The position numbers and the translations under genes were made by a program. From JBBIRT01 sp037441725 (GTDB lineage: Bacteria; Desulfobacterota; BSN033; UBA1163), in the NCBI GenBank assembly GCA_037441725.1, contig JBBIRT010000014.1:1-35125 (forward strand): a stretch of DNA of 35,125 nt, written 5' to 3'. Under the pieces are notes generated by a model, which ran no database searches, had not been told where the DNA came from, and saw only the letters and a list, made by a program, of their open reading frames with translations. Of this stretch, positions 8,410 to 16,699 are shown in pieces; the stretch's first letter is position 1, and each line of letters begins with the position of its first letter.

Positions 8410-10053
8410 TTAAAATTCTTTAAAATGCTCTTTTCCGAGGGGAAGGACCTGCTCAGGGCTTGGTTGTTCCCCCCTTGGCTTTGGAAATGGAGTCTTAACC
8501 TCTGATGTTTTAGTTCGATTCATCTCCTTTCTCACTTCATGGCCTTCGAGCTTTTGCCCGTTGTCCCCATCCTTTTTCAATCCCAATCCTATCCGTCTCC
8601 ACTCCTTAGGATGGTGGTTCCCATTCCCTCCTCCCACCAATCCTACCAATTCACTTACAAATCCCTTCATCCTCTCGGCCTGGGCATTCATCTCCTCAGC
8701 AGCCGAGGCTGACTCCTCAGCACTGGCTGCATTTCTCTGAACCACCTTGTCCATCTCTGAAACGGCCCTGTTAATCTGCTCGATCCCCTGAGCCTGTTCC
8801 TGAGAGGCAGCAGCAATCTCTCCCAATAACTCACCTACCTTCTTCGCTCCAGTGGCAACTTTCGTAAAGGCCTCATTCGTCCTGGAGACAATCTCTGAAC
8901 CATTCTTAATCTTCTTGACGGTATCCTCAATCAGGCTTGCTGTATTCTTTGCTGCATCAGCGGCACGCATGGCCAGATTTCTTACCTCATCCGCCACCAC
9001 TGCAAATCCGGCCCCTGCCTCTCCTGCTCGAGCCGCCTCCACCGCTGCATTCAAAGCGAGTAGATTCGTCTGGAAGGCTATCTCATCAATGGTCTTGATG
9101 ATCTTCGCCGTCTCCTCCGAGGCGACTGAAATCTCTTTCATGGAATCGATTAATTCCACCATGGATTGATTGGCCTCATCCACCACCCTGGTCGTATCCG
9201 TCATTAAAAGATTCGCCTGATTGGCATTATCTGCGTTCTGCTTTGTCATGGAGGACATCTCCTCGATCGAAGAGGAGGTCTCCTCAATGCCCGCGGCCTG
9301 CTCCGAAGTCCCCTCTGCTAAGGATCGACTGGCAGAAGAGATCTGTGTCGAAGCAGAGGCGACCTGCCCTGCACCCTCTGTAAGCCCTTCAATCACATGG
9401 GAGATGGGCCTTGAGATGGAGTAGGCCATGAAATAGGATGAAATCAGGCCACCCAAGATAAAGAGTCCTACCACCCCAATCATGATATAAAGGGTCTGAG
9501 AGATTTCTTTGGAGACATCATCCAGATAGATCCCTGAGCCAATGATCCACCCCCATTCAGGATGCAACTTGACATAAGAAACCTTTTGAACAGGTTCTGA
9601 GAATCCAGGCTTGGGCCAAAGATATTCTACAAAGCCTTCGCCCCTTAGCTTACAGGTTTCTACCATCTCTATGAACAGTCTCTTCCCATTGGGATCTTTC
9701 TCGTTTGATAGATCTTTTCCATCCATCTCTGTTTTGATGGGATGCATCACCATTTTCGGTTCCATATCGTTGATCCAGAAATAGTCTTCCTGGTTATATC
9801 TTAAATTCTTGATGGTCTCTCGGGCCCTCTTTTTAGCCTCATCCAGAGGGATGGCCTTTGCTCTTGTCATTTTTACATAGGAGTCCACCACCCCCCAGGC
9901 CACCTCAACCAATTGTTTCGTCTTGGTATATTTTGATTCAACCATGTTCTTTCTCATCTTTGGAACGATCCATGCGATGACCAATGAGAAACAGAGAATG
10001 ATTGTAATCCCCAATAGAAGAATTCTCGTTGAAATCTTAAATCTCTTCAGCAT
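8410..10053 (-). CDS. Methyl-accepting chemotaxis protein with single Cache sensor
   Basis: A 547-residue transmembrane receptor. First membrane segment about 10-30; a periplasmic sCache_2-type domain (about 35-185) with the typical YFWINDMEPKMVMHP stretch and WGWIIGSGIY end; second membrane segment about 188-210. A very short HAMP-like link leads into the signalling domain (about 228-470) with the tip EIAFQTNLLALNAAVEAA. After a charged, Pro-rich linker it ends EHFKEF, an aromatic-x-x-Phe tail resembling the pentapeptide tether that recruits CheR/CheB. Cache domains of this type commonly bind small organic acids; the ligand here is unknown. AAAGGAGG precedes the start. It is cotranscribed with cheW. 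Confidence 0.93.
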   Translation of the reverse strand: MLKRFKISTRILLLGITIILCFSLVIAWIVPKMRKNMVESKYTKTKQLVEVAWGVVDSYVKMTRAKAIPLDEAKKRARETIKNLRYNQEDYFWINDMEPKMVMHPIKTEMDGKDLSNEKDPNGKRLFIEMVETCKLRGEGFVEYLWPKPGFSEPVQKVSYVKLHPEWGWIIGSGIYLDDVSKEISQTLYIMIGVVGLFILGGLISSYFMAYSISRPISHVIEGLTEGAGQVASASTQISSASRSLAEGTSEQAAGIEETSSSIEEMSSMTKQNADNANQANLLMTDTTRVVDEANQSMVELIDSMKEISVASEETAKIIKTIDEIAFQTNLLALNAAVEAARAGEAGAGFAVVADEVRNLAMRAADAAKNTASLIEDTVKKIKNGSEIVSRTNEAFTKVATGAKKVGELLGEIAAASQEQAQGIEQINRAVSEMDKVVQRNAASAEESASAAEEMNAQAERMKGFVSELVGLVGGGNGNHHPKEWRRIGLGLKKDGDNGQKLEGHEVRKEMNRTKTSEVKTPFPKPRGEQPSPEQVLPLGKEHFKEF

Positions 10054-10098
10054 CTCTTAACCTCCTTTGAATACAATCAGGTATGTTCTTCTTATCCT

Positions 10099-10611
10099 TT
10101 AGACAGTTTTATTCAAAAAAGAAATATCTTCAGTACTAAGCACGCGGTCAATATCGAGTAAGATCTTCACCTCCCCATTCATCTTCGCCATTCCCAAAAT
10201 GTATTGGCTCTCTGATCCTCCCCCAAAAGATGGGGTCTCCTCAATATCCCCGCCCTTGATGCTTAACACTTCTGAAACCGAATCCACCAAGATCCCCATC
10301 AACAGGGATCTTCGCATATCTCCGATCTCTACCACAATGATACACGTCCTCTCCGTGTAATCGACCGAATCCATCCCAAACTTAAGCCTTAAATCCACTA
10401 CCGGAATGACCTTCCCCCGAAGATTAATCACGCCTTTGACAAAGGGAGGCGTTCTTGGAATGGTGGTGATCGGCATCATCCCGATGATCTCCTTCACCTT
10501 CAATATCCCTATTCCATATTCCTCCCCTGCCAATGAAAAGGTTAGATATTTTCCCTCTCGATTCATCACCGTTTTACCCCCTTGATTCAACCCACTGGTC
10601 ATCTCGGTCAT
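10099..10611 (-). CDS. cheW: CheW, receptor-kinase coupling protein
   Basis: A 170-residue CheW from the preferred ATG, which has GGAGGT six bases upstream; an in-frame TTG 27 bases earlier is unlikely. The SH3-like fold is recognised by YLTFSLAGEEYGIGI, VKEIIGMMPITTIPRTP and VKGVINLRGKVIPVVDLR. CheW links the receptor tip to CheA. It is the first gene of the long che operon and stands behind a sigma-28-like promoter (10675-10702). It is encoded away from cheA, which has its own promoter. Confidence 0.94.
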   Translation of the reverse strand: MTEMTSGLNQGGKTVMNREGKYLTFSLAGEEYGIGILKVKEIIGMMPITTIPRTPPFVKGVINLRGKVIPVVDLRLKFGMDSVDYTERTCIIVVEIGDMRRSLLMGILVDSVSEVLSIKGGDIEETPSFGGGSESQYILGMAKMNGEVKILLDIDRVLSTEDISFLNKTV

Positions 10612-10674
10612 CTCTTGACCTCCTTCTCTTTCTTTCAATCGTCTACCCTTTATATAAAATTTTTTTTAATAGGG

Positions 10675-10702
10675 TTTTCGGCATAACCAGAAAAAACCTT
10701 TA
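10675..10702 (-). promoter_or_regulatory. Sigma-28-like promoter of the cheW operon
   Basis: On the minus strand, TAAAG (-35) is followed by GCCGAAAA at the -10 position (10675-10682). AAAG to -10 is 15 bases. The -10 matches GCCGATAA at seven of eight positions. It lies 64 bases before the cheW ATG in a 176-base intergenic region that also holds the terminator of the upstream operon. Confidence 0.65.
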
Positions 10703-10755
10703 ACCCGTTTTGCTCTTAGGCCTCCTCGAAAGGCTCCTGCATATTCAGGTCTAAA

Positions 10756-10784
10756 CTAACCCAATCGGTCCAGAATCGGATTAG
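10756..10784 (-). terminator. Hairpin after the hybrid kinase gene
   Basis: Starting three bases after the TAG at 10788, the minus-strand RNA can form a 10-bp stem (CTAATCCGAT with ATTGGGTTAG, including three G-U pairs) around a 9-base loop, followed by only three U. It separates the phosphorelay operon from the cheW promoter. Confidence 0.5.
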
Positions 10785-10787
10785 AGA

Positions 10788-12761
10788 CTATTGAGGGATG
10801 GGAGGAGTAGAGGGTTTCATGGATCGATTCAAAACCTCTCTGACCTTTCTCACCAATTCCTCTGCAGTAAATGGTTTTTGGATATAATTGACTCCTTTCT
10901 TTAAAATCCCATGGTGAAGGACTGTATCGTCTGGATGCCCTGACATATAGAGGACTTCAAATCCCTGCCTGTACCTCTGTAACCGATTGACCAACTGAGG
11001 CCCACTCATCTGAGGCATGACCACATCGATCAAAATCAGATGGATGGGCTCTTGCCACTGTTCGCAGATCAGAAGCGCCTCCCCAGCATTTGAGGCCTCC
11101 AAGGCATCAAACCCCTGCCTTCCAAGGATCTTCACTGCAAGCTTGCGCACATCCTCCTCATCCTCCACCACCAAAATGGTCTCGTTTCCTGAGGGCAGAT
11201 CCATCTCAGCCAAAGCCTCTTTCTCTACCTCTGAAGGTCCCTCGACCTGGGGGAAGTAAATCTGAAAGGTCGTTCCTTTTCCTACTTCGCTTTCAACCCG
11301 GATATCTCCTCCACTCTGTTTCACAATCCCATACACGGTGGAAAGTCCCAATCCTGTTCCCTTTCCTTTCTCCTTGGTTGTAAAAAAAGGTTCAAAAATG
11401 CGATCTTTCACCTCTGAGGTCATCCCGACTCCTGTATCACTCACTGAAAGCACCACATAGCGACCTGGGGGAATATCCCCATGATTCCTAATGGAGGCCT
11501 TTTGAATGACCCTATTGGATGTTTCAATGGTCAGCCTTCCTCCTGAAGGCATCGCATCTCTGGCATTGACCGTTAGATTAAGAAGGACCTGTTCAATCTG
11601 ACCTGGATCAGCCCGAATGTGTCCGAGATGATCTCCTAATACCGTCACCAATTCAATATCCTCGCCAATCACCCTTTGAAACATCTTATCCATATCCTTT
11701 AGAAGGAGGTTTAGATCAAGGATCTTCAGATCTAATACCTGATGACGGCTGATGGCTAAGAGCTGACGAGTCAAGGTTGAGGCCTTCAGGGTAGCCTTTT
11801 GGATCTCTTCAAGATTCTTTCTCAAGGAATCATTCATCGGAAGATCGATTAGGGAAAGCTGAGTGTACCCTTTAATCACGGTCAAAATATTGTTAAAATC
11901 ATGGGCAATCCCTCCTGCCAATCTCCCGATAGCCTCCATCTTCTGGGCCTGGAGGAGTTTTGCCTCCATCTCCTTTCTCTCACTGACATCATTGACCAGG
12001 AGGATAGCCGTCTGAGAATCCTCATCTAAGATGGGTAGAAGGCTTAGGGAAACCAGTTTCCCGTTCAATCTTAATGGGGGCTCACCATTGACAACCTTTC
12101 GATGGGGGTCCATCGTTGAAAAAAGGGTTTTAATCCGCTCTCGATCAGCTTCATGAAAAAGATTAAAAAAGTTGGAAGCGAGCAGTTCCTCTTCCGGGAC
12201 TCCTACCAGAGAGATTGCGGAAGGGTTACAATAGATCACTCTTCCTTGAGAGGTAACTTCCAATATCCCTTCTTCCATGCTCCTTAAAATCACCTCAAAA
12301 TGCTTTCGATTTTCAAACAATTCCTTGGTAATCTCCCTGGGATTGGCATCCTCTATCCCGATCAGTTCGTTCCTCTTTAACCCCTCCCCCCTTCGGTCTG
12401 CTTCGGCTAAGACCGATCGAATATGGTCTGCCATCTTATTGAAAGAGCACTTAGGAATATAGAAATCAGCCCCTAATTTAAGAATCTTTTCTTTTTCTTC
12501 AGCGATCATGGCGGAGAGGACGACCAATAAGGTATTTCTTAACTTCGGATCCTTCCGGATAATCTGACAGAATTTCTCCCCATCGATCTTCGGCATGATC
12601 AGGTCTGTAAAAATGATATCAGGAGTAACCATTTTTAAGAGATCCAAAGCTGACAGGCCATCCTCTGCAGTAAAGACTTGATACCCTTCCTTTTCTAAGA
12701 GATGGGTCATCCATTTCAACATGAGCGGATGGTTATCCACCACCAATATCCTCTTCTCCAT
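10788..12761 (-). CDS. Hybrid histidine kinase, REC-PAS-HisKA-HATPase-REC
   Basis: A soluble 657-residue kinase. The N-terminal receiver (about 3-122) has phospho-acceptor D53 but a D-N pair (VVDNH) in place of the usual acidic pair. Then come a PAS domain (about 150-262), HisKA with H287 in AGGIAHDFNN, an HATPase domain (about 385-505) with NLTVNARDA, SDTGVGM and GKGTGLGLS, and a C-terminal receiver (about 527-645) with D579. No membrane segment is seen. Input through a receiver suggests it is driven by another kinase, and the HPt protein encoded just upstream is a natural partner. GGAG precedes the ATG and it is the last gene of its operon. Output genes are unknown. Confidence 0.93.
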   Translation of the reverse strand: MEKRILVVDNHPLMLKWMTHLLEKEGYQVFTAEDGLSALDLLKMVTPDIIFTDLIMPKIDGEKFCQIIRKDPKLRNTLLVVLSAMIAEEKEKILKLGADFYIPKCSFNKMADHIRSVLAEADRRGEGLKRNELIGIEDANPREITKELFENRKHFEVILRSMEEGILEVTSQGRVIYCNPSAISLVGVPEEELLASNFFNLFHEADRERIKTLFSTMDPHRKVVNGEPPLRLNGKLVSLSLLPILDEDSQTAILLVNDVSERKEMEAKLLQAQKMEAIGRLAGGIAHDFNNILTVIKGYTQLSLIDLPMNDSLRKNLEEIQKATLKASTLTRQLLAISRHQVLDLKILDLNLLLKDMDKMFQRVIGEDIELVTVLGDHLGHIRADPGQIEQVLLNLTVNARDAMPSGGRLTIETSNRVIQKASIRNHGDIPPGRYVVLSVSDTGVGMTSEVKDRIFEPFFTTKEKGKGTGLGLSTVYGIVKQSGGDIRVESEVGKGTTFQIYFPQVEGPSEVEKEALAEMDLPSGNETILVVEDEEDVRKLAVKILGRQGFDALEASNAGEALLICEQWQEPIHLILIDVVMPQMSGPQLVNRLQRYRQGFEVLYMSGHPDDTVLHHGILKKGVNYIQKPFTAEELVRKVREVLNRSMKPSTPPIPQ

Positions 12762-12773
12762 TGCCTGCTCCTC

Positions 12774-13136
12774 TTATTCAGCTTGGAAATACTCCCTCTC
12801 TTCTAACCCCTCAGGCCCTTCCTTTTCCCTCTGTTCTGCAATTCGCTTGAGTTCGTTCTTTAGTTTGTGATAAGCCTCGATGGCCTCATGAAGGTGATGG
12901 GAACGGGCCTCCATCTCCAATCCCTTGGCCATCTCATAGGCCTCTGTCAATCCCAGACTGGCTGCAGACCCTTTAATGGAATGGGCTGCTTCAACCATCT
13001 TTTTAAGATCTCCTGTTTTGATAGCCATCTCTAATTTAAGAAGATGGCCATGACTGGTCTCTATAAAAAGATCGATCATCTCAAGATAGTCTCCCTCGTC
13101 AAGATCCACCGTTTGAGCTAATGCCCTGAGATTCAT
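12774..13136 (-). CDS. Histidine phosphotransfer (HPt) protein
   Basis: A 120-residue all-helical protein with the HPt signature AHSIKGSAASLG, whose His accepts and donates phosphate in multistep relays. Its ATG overlaps the stop of the preceding receiver as ATGA, so it is coupled to the BarA-like hybrid kinase. In many homologues this HPt is fused to the kinase C-terminus; here it is separate. It probably shuttles phosphate between the receivers of that kinase and those of the next kinase in the operon (inference from order). Confidence 0.9.
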   Translation of the reverse strand: MNLRALAQTVDLDEGDYLEMIDLFIETSHGHLLKLEMAIKTGDLKKMVEAAHSIKGSAASLGLTEAYEMAKGLEMEARSHHLHEAIEAYHKLKNELKRIAEQREKEGPEGLEEREYFQAE

Positions 13137-13891
13137 AAAGTGCTCCTTTCAGGTTTTGAATTATCCAGAACCCATTTCTTAATCATTTCAAACACCCTCT
13201 CTTTTTGAACAGGTTTAGGAAGATAATCATTCATCCCTGCCTTCAGGCAGGCCTCCTGATCCCCCTGCATTGCATTGGCCGTCACTGCAATGATCGGGAT
13301 ATGCTGACAGGGTCCAACTCGCCGCCGAATTTCAGAAGTGGCCTCATAACCATCCATCCCTGGCATCTGGCAGTCCATGAACACCAAATCGTAAATCGAT
13401 TGACTGATTTTCTTGATGGCCTCTATCCCATTCTCTGCGGTATCGACCCGGCAGCCTATCTTTTCAAGGATCTTGACCATCATCTTTTGGTTGACCGGAT
13501 TGTCCTCTACCACCAGAATGAACGGAGACCGTTTGACCCCTTCGTTCTTCTGCTTCTCAAGGCCCTTCTGAGATCCATTTGGGCCAACCCCTTTCTCCCT
13601 CTCTTCAAAGAGTCTCCTTAGGATTTGAAACAACCTATCCCTTCGGATAGGACGATTGAGAAAATTTTGAATCCCTGCCTCTCTAAACCTCTGGACATTC
13701 CGTTCCTGAGGGGGAGAAAGACCCCAGATGAACAGGTTGTTCATCTCTGATTGGGAGATCTCCCTTGCCATCCCAATGGACCATGGAATCTCAACATCTA
13801 TAAAAAGAAGGTGGAAAGGTTCTCCGGCCTCATACGATCTTTTTAATGTCAGGAGAATCTCTTCTTGGGTGTTGAGGTGTTCTACATGGAA
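13133..13891 (-). pseudogene. BarA-like hybrid kinase, receiver part after an in-frame TGA
   Basis: This is the direct in-frame continuation of the kinase at 13892-15346. It begins inside a first, divergent receiver domain (LLFIDVEIPW) that the TGA cuts after strand one. It then contains a complete second receiver with VVEDNPVNQ, phospho-acceptor in VFMDCQMPGMDGYEA, TANA and LPKP. The first ATG downstream of the stop is at 13771, without a clear Shine-Dalgarno sequence, in the middle of the first receiver; a product from there would be about 212 residues with one usable receiver. The gene ends in an ATGA overlap with the HPt gene. Confidence 0.8.
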
Positions 13892-13894
13892 TCA
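13892..13894 (-). other. In-frame opal codon interrupting a hybrid kinase
   Basis: TGA on the minus strand inside the first receiver domain; coding similarity continues in the same frame on both sides. TGA is an ordinary stop elsewhere in the window (cheB, cheX1, cheD, cheA). Confidence 0.85.
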
Positions 13895-15346
13895 AGATGA
13901 GGTGAGGATGGACCGTAGGATACTGAGACGGATGGGATGAGAGTCAAGGATCAAAACCTTCTTCCCCAACAAGGAGGGAAAGACAAATTTTCTTACCAGT
14001 CCGTGGTCTGATTTCTTGAACCAGGCCGTAAAGTGGAAAAGGCTTCCCCTGCCAAGTTCACTCTCAGCCCATACATTTCCACCCATCGCCTTTGAAATCT
14101 GCCTACAGATCGAAAGCCCAAGCCCTGTTCCCCCATATCTGCGAGTGGTTGAACCATCGGCCTGTTGAAAGGGTTCAAAGATCGCTTCAAGTTTCTCCTT
14201 GGGGATGCCAATCCCAGTGTCCCTTACAATCACATGAAGCCTGAGACGACCCTCCTCCTCGCTATCCTGGTTGATCGTAATCTCTATCTCCCCAACTTCG
14301 GTGAATTTGGCTGCATTTCCAATGAGGTTTAATAAGACCTGTTCAAAACGGTGTGCATCCCCTTTAATGAAGGCAGGAAGGTTTTCATCAATCCGGCACA
14401 AGATCTCCACAGGTTTTCGGTCAATTTTAGGACCAACCATTTTGCACACATTGTATAGGACCTCTTCAGGATCAAAATCGATCTCCTCAAGTTCGAGCTG
14501 TCCTGCCTCAATTTTTGAAAAATCGAGAATATCATTGATCAGGGAAAGGAGAGTCTCGCCGCTCTTCTTAATCGTAATGGCAAATTCAAACTGTTCTTCA
14601 TCGAGCTGGGTCTCAAGGAGCATATCTGTAAATCCGATGACAGCATTCAGAGGGGTTCGAATCTCATGGCTCATATTGGCAAGAAACTGACCCTTTGCCA
14701 TATTGGCCACCTTGGCCATCTCGAGGGCCTTTTGTAATTCAGCCGTCCTTTCCTGTACAGCCTCTTCAAGATTACGGTTCTGTTCATAGATCTTTCGATA
14801 AAGGGTTGAGTTCTCCAGGGCGTGGGAGGAGGTAATGAGAAAAAGGGTGAGAAGGGTTGAGGATAAGTGAGATAAGGCAAATTCATTTCCATCCAAAACA
14901 CCAATGAACATCCCTACGATCCGTGATCTTGTAACCATAGCATGGAGAACCAATGGATGATTGAAATTTTTTGCCGAAACGGTCACCCCACGGTTTTGAT
15001 GGATCGCCCAGGCAAACATTCCAGTTTCAATCTGAAATTCCAACTCTTTCTGAAGCGTAGGCCAATCGGATTGAGGCTCACAATCAGCCAAGAAGAAATC
15101 GAAGTCAGGTTCACGGACTAAAAAGAAAGCAATACAGCGAAATGGAATCAGACGTTTCAAATGGAGACGGGTGACACTGAGAATTTTGAGAGGTTCTTGA
15201 TCAGGATTGATACTGCTTTGAAACTCTCCATAGGAAACCATCTGCTCAAGGGCAGCCAGGATCCATTGGTTCACATCCTCAATGGGGATAGGTCCTTTTT
15301 CTAATTCCTTCACATACCTTCCTCCATTCAATCCGCTTCTTATCAT
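13892..15346 (-). pseudogene. BarA-like hybrid kinase, sensor and kinase part ending at an in-frame TGA
   Basis: The 484-residue part has a GAF-like sensor region (about 25-180), a coiled coil (about 185-220), HisKA with H227 in MSHEIRTPLNAVIGF, and an HATPase domain to about 460 with IGNAAKF, DTGIGIP and GTGLGLSICRQ. It then starts a receiver domain (KKVLILDSHPIRL) and stops at TGA (13892-13894). The frame stays open beyond the stop for another 252 codons, giving 737 residues and the full BarA/GacS-like order if read through. TGA stands where Trp is common in this divergent receiver class, so one G-to-A change would explain it. The start overlaps the HDOD2 stop as ATGA. The truncated product could still be an active kinase lacking receivers. 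Confidence 0.85.
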
Positions 15347-16197
15347 GACACATCCTTGAGAAGAGAATGGACAATTTCATCCATCTGTTGATCCATGGAA
15401 TCAATAAGGGAAGAAAGGATTGAGATGGATAGTCCAGTTCCCTCCCAGGCCCTCTCATCAAGAGGGGGGACATAGGATTCGCCGCTACTTCCCCACTTCA
15501 AGGCATTCACTAAAATATCAGCGAGATGGACCAGGGTAGCTTCGACAGGGTATTGGATTGCTTTTTGGGGGTTATGATGGAAGGCAACCGCCTCTACCAA
15601 ACTTCCTGGTAGGTTCCAGAGCTGGAGTAAACGACGTCCTAAAACAGCGTGATCAAATCCTAATCTTTCATATTCGATCCGAAAGAGGAGGTCCTTTTTT
15701 GACCGAGATTGGAGGAGGAGTTCACGAGCCAGCTCTCCCTCTCTTTTATAGAGGATCAGCCGTCCAATGTCATGCAGCATGCCCGCAATCAAAAAGCGTT
15801 CAACATTCGTCTCATTTCGATAAGTCGCTAAGGTTTTTGCACCCACCCCACAGGCAATGCTGTGACGCCAAAAGGAGTCCATGCTGATGAGGTCCTCTGG
15901 AATCCCCTCAAAAAGAGAAGTGATGGAAGTGGCCAGAGCAAGATCACGCAGTTGATTGGTCCCAATGATTACCAAGGCCTGGGTAATCGTTTCAATCCTC
16001 GAGGGAAAACCATAGAAGGCGCTATTGACCAGGCGTAAAAGGCGAACGGTCAAACCTGGATCATCGCTGATGATCTTAGCGATATCGGCCATGGAGGTTC
16101 GGGGATGATTGATGGCATCATTGATCTTATAATAGATCATAGGTAATGAGGAAACCTCCACATATCCCTTCAAGAGATCATCCAGCTCATGAATCAT
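15343..16197 (-). CDS. HDOD-domain signalling protein (HDOD2)
   Basis: A 284-residue protein dominated by an HDOD domain (about 10-210): LPMIYYKINDAI, LLRLVNSAFYGF, LVIIGTNQLRDLAL, and HD-like LHDIGRLI and FDHAVLGRRLL. It is a paralogue of HDOD1 in the che operon. Two in-frame ATGs lie six bases apart; the second (16197) sits at a proper distance from GAGAGGGG and is preferred. It overlaps the preceding small gene and the following kinase, so all three are coupled. Function is inferred to be signalling scaffolding around the kinase. Confidence 0.85.
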   Translation of the reverse strand: MIHELDDLLKGYVEVSSLPMIYYKINDAINHPRTSMADIAKIISDDPGLTVRLLRLVNSAFYGFPSRIETITQALVIIGTNQLRDLALATSITSLFEGIPEDLISMDSFWRHSIACGVGAKTLATYRNETNVERFLIAGMLHDIGRLILYKREGELARELLLQSRSKKDLLFRIEYERLGFDHAVLGRRLLQLWNLPGSLVEAVAFHHNPQKAIQYPVEATLVHLADILVNALKWGSSGESYVPPLDERAWEGTGLSISILSSLIDSMDQQMDEIVHSLLKDVS

Positions 16198-16540
16198 GTC
16201 CATCCCCTCTCGATCCTTCTCGGGCCCTTTTTAAGGTGACCCATCGAAAGACCTCTCGGATGAATGGATGGTTTAAATTGGTATGTCGGAATTCTTCACG
16301 AAGCCGTGTCTCCACTTCTTGGATCAGTAGAGGATCTAACTGAGAGGTAATGTGTGAAAAGGTCTCTTCTCGAGTGACCCCCTGAATCTCTGCCTCTACA
16401 ATCCCCCACATTCTGAAAATCTTAAGATGTTTCTCAGTGATCTCCTGACCTGCACTCAGGATGATAAGGCCACTTCGATCCCTCAAATCCTTTTCTAAAA
16501 TCATCCCTGGTCGAATCTCTTCAATACCAATGATTCCCAT
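16187..16540 (-). CDS. Small protein resembling the N-terminal module of HD-GYP/HDOD proteins
   Basis: A 117-residue protein whose first 55 residues (IEEIRPGMILEKDLRD, LILSAGQEITEKHLKIF, WGIVEAEIQG) match the short beta-rich pGMxL module commonly found before HD-GYP domains and beside HDOD proteins. The rest is a charged helical tail. It is first in its operon behind a sigma-28-like promoter and overlaps HDOD2 by 11 bases, which suggests a split partner of HDOD2. No catalytic residues are seen. The exact function is unknown. Confidence 0.75.
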   Translation of the reverse strand: MGIIGIEEIRPGMILEKDLRDRSGLIILSAGQEITEKHLKIFRMWGIVEAEIQGVTREETFSHITSQLDPLLIQEVETRLREEFRHTNLNHPFIREVFRWVTLKRAREGSRGDGHDS

Positions 16541-16663
16541 CTCTTAGGCCTACTTTACCTGCTTTCCAACCCTAATCCTCCTCCCCTAATCCAACATCAT
16601 AAGAAATCAGGGCATAGGAATGGGTATAAGATTCCACAAGGATTTGTCCATCCTTCTCTTTAT

Positions 16664-16690
16664 TTATCGGTTTTTGTTGAGGATTTCTTG
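16664..16690 (-). promoter_or_regulatory. Sigma-28-like promoter of the HDOD2-phosphorelay operon
   Basis: Minus strand: CAAG (16687-16690), 15 bases, then ACCGATAA (16664-16671), seven of eight matches to GCCGATAA. The spacing is identical to the flagellin promoter. The predicted leader to the ATG at 16540 is about 115 bases. Confidence 0.6.
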
Positions 16691-16699
16691 AGGAAAAAT

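Noticed and set aside
13892..13894. Selenocysteine at the TGA of the hybrid kinase
   Set aside because: No redox motif surrounds the codon, and Trp is the usual residue at this receiver position.
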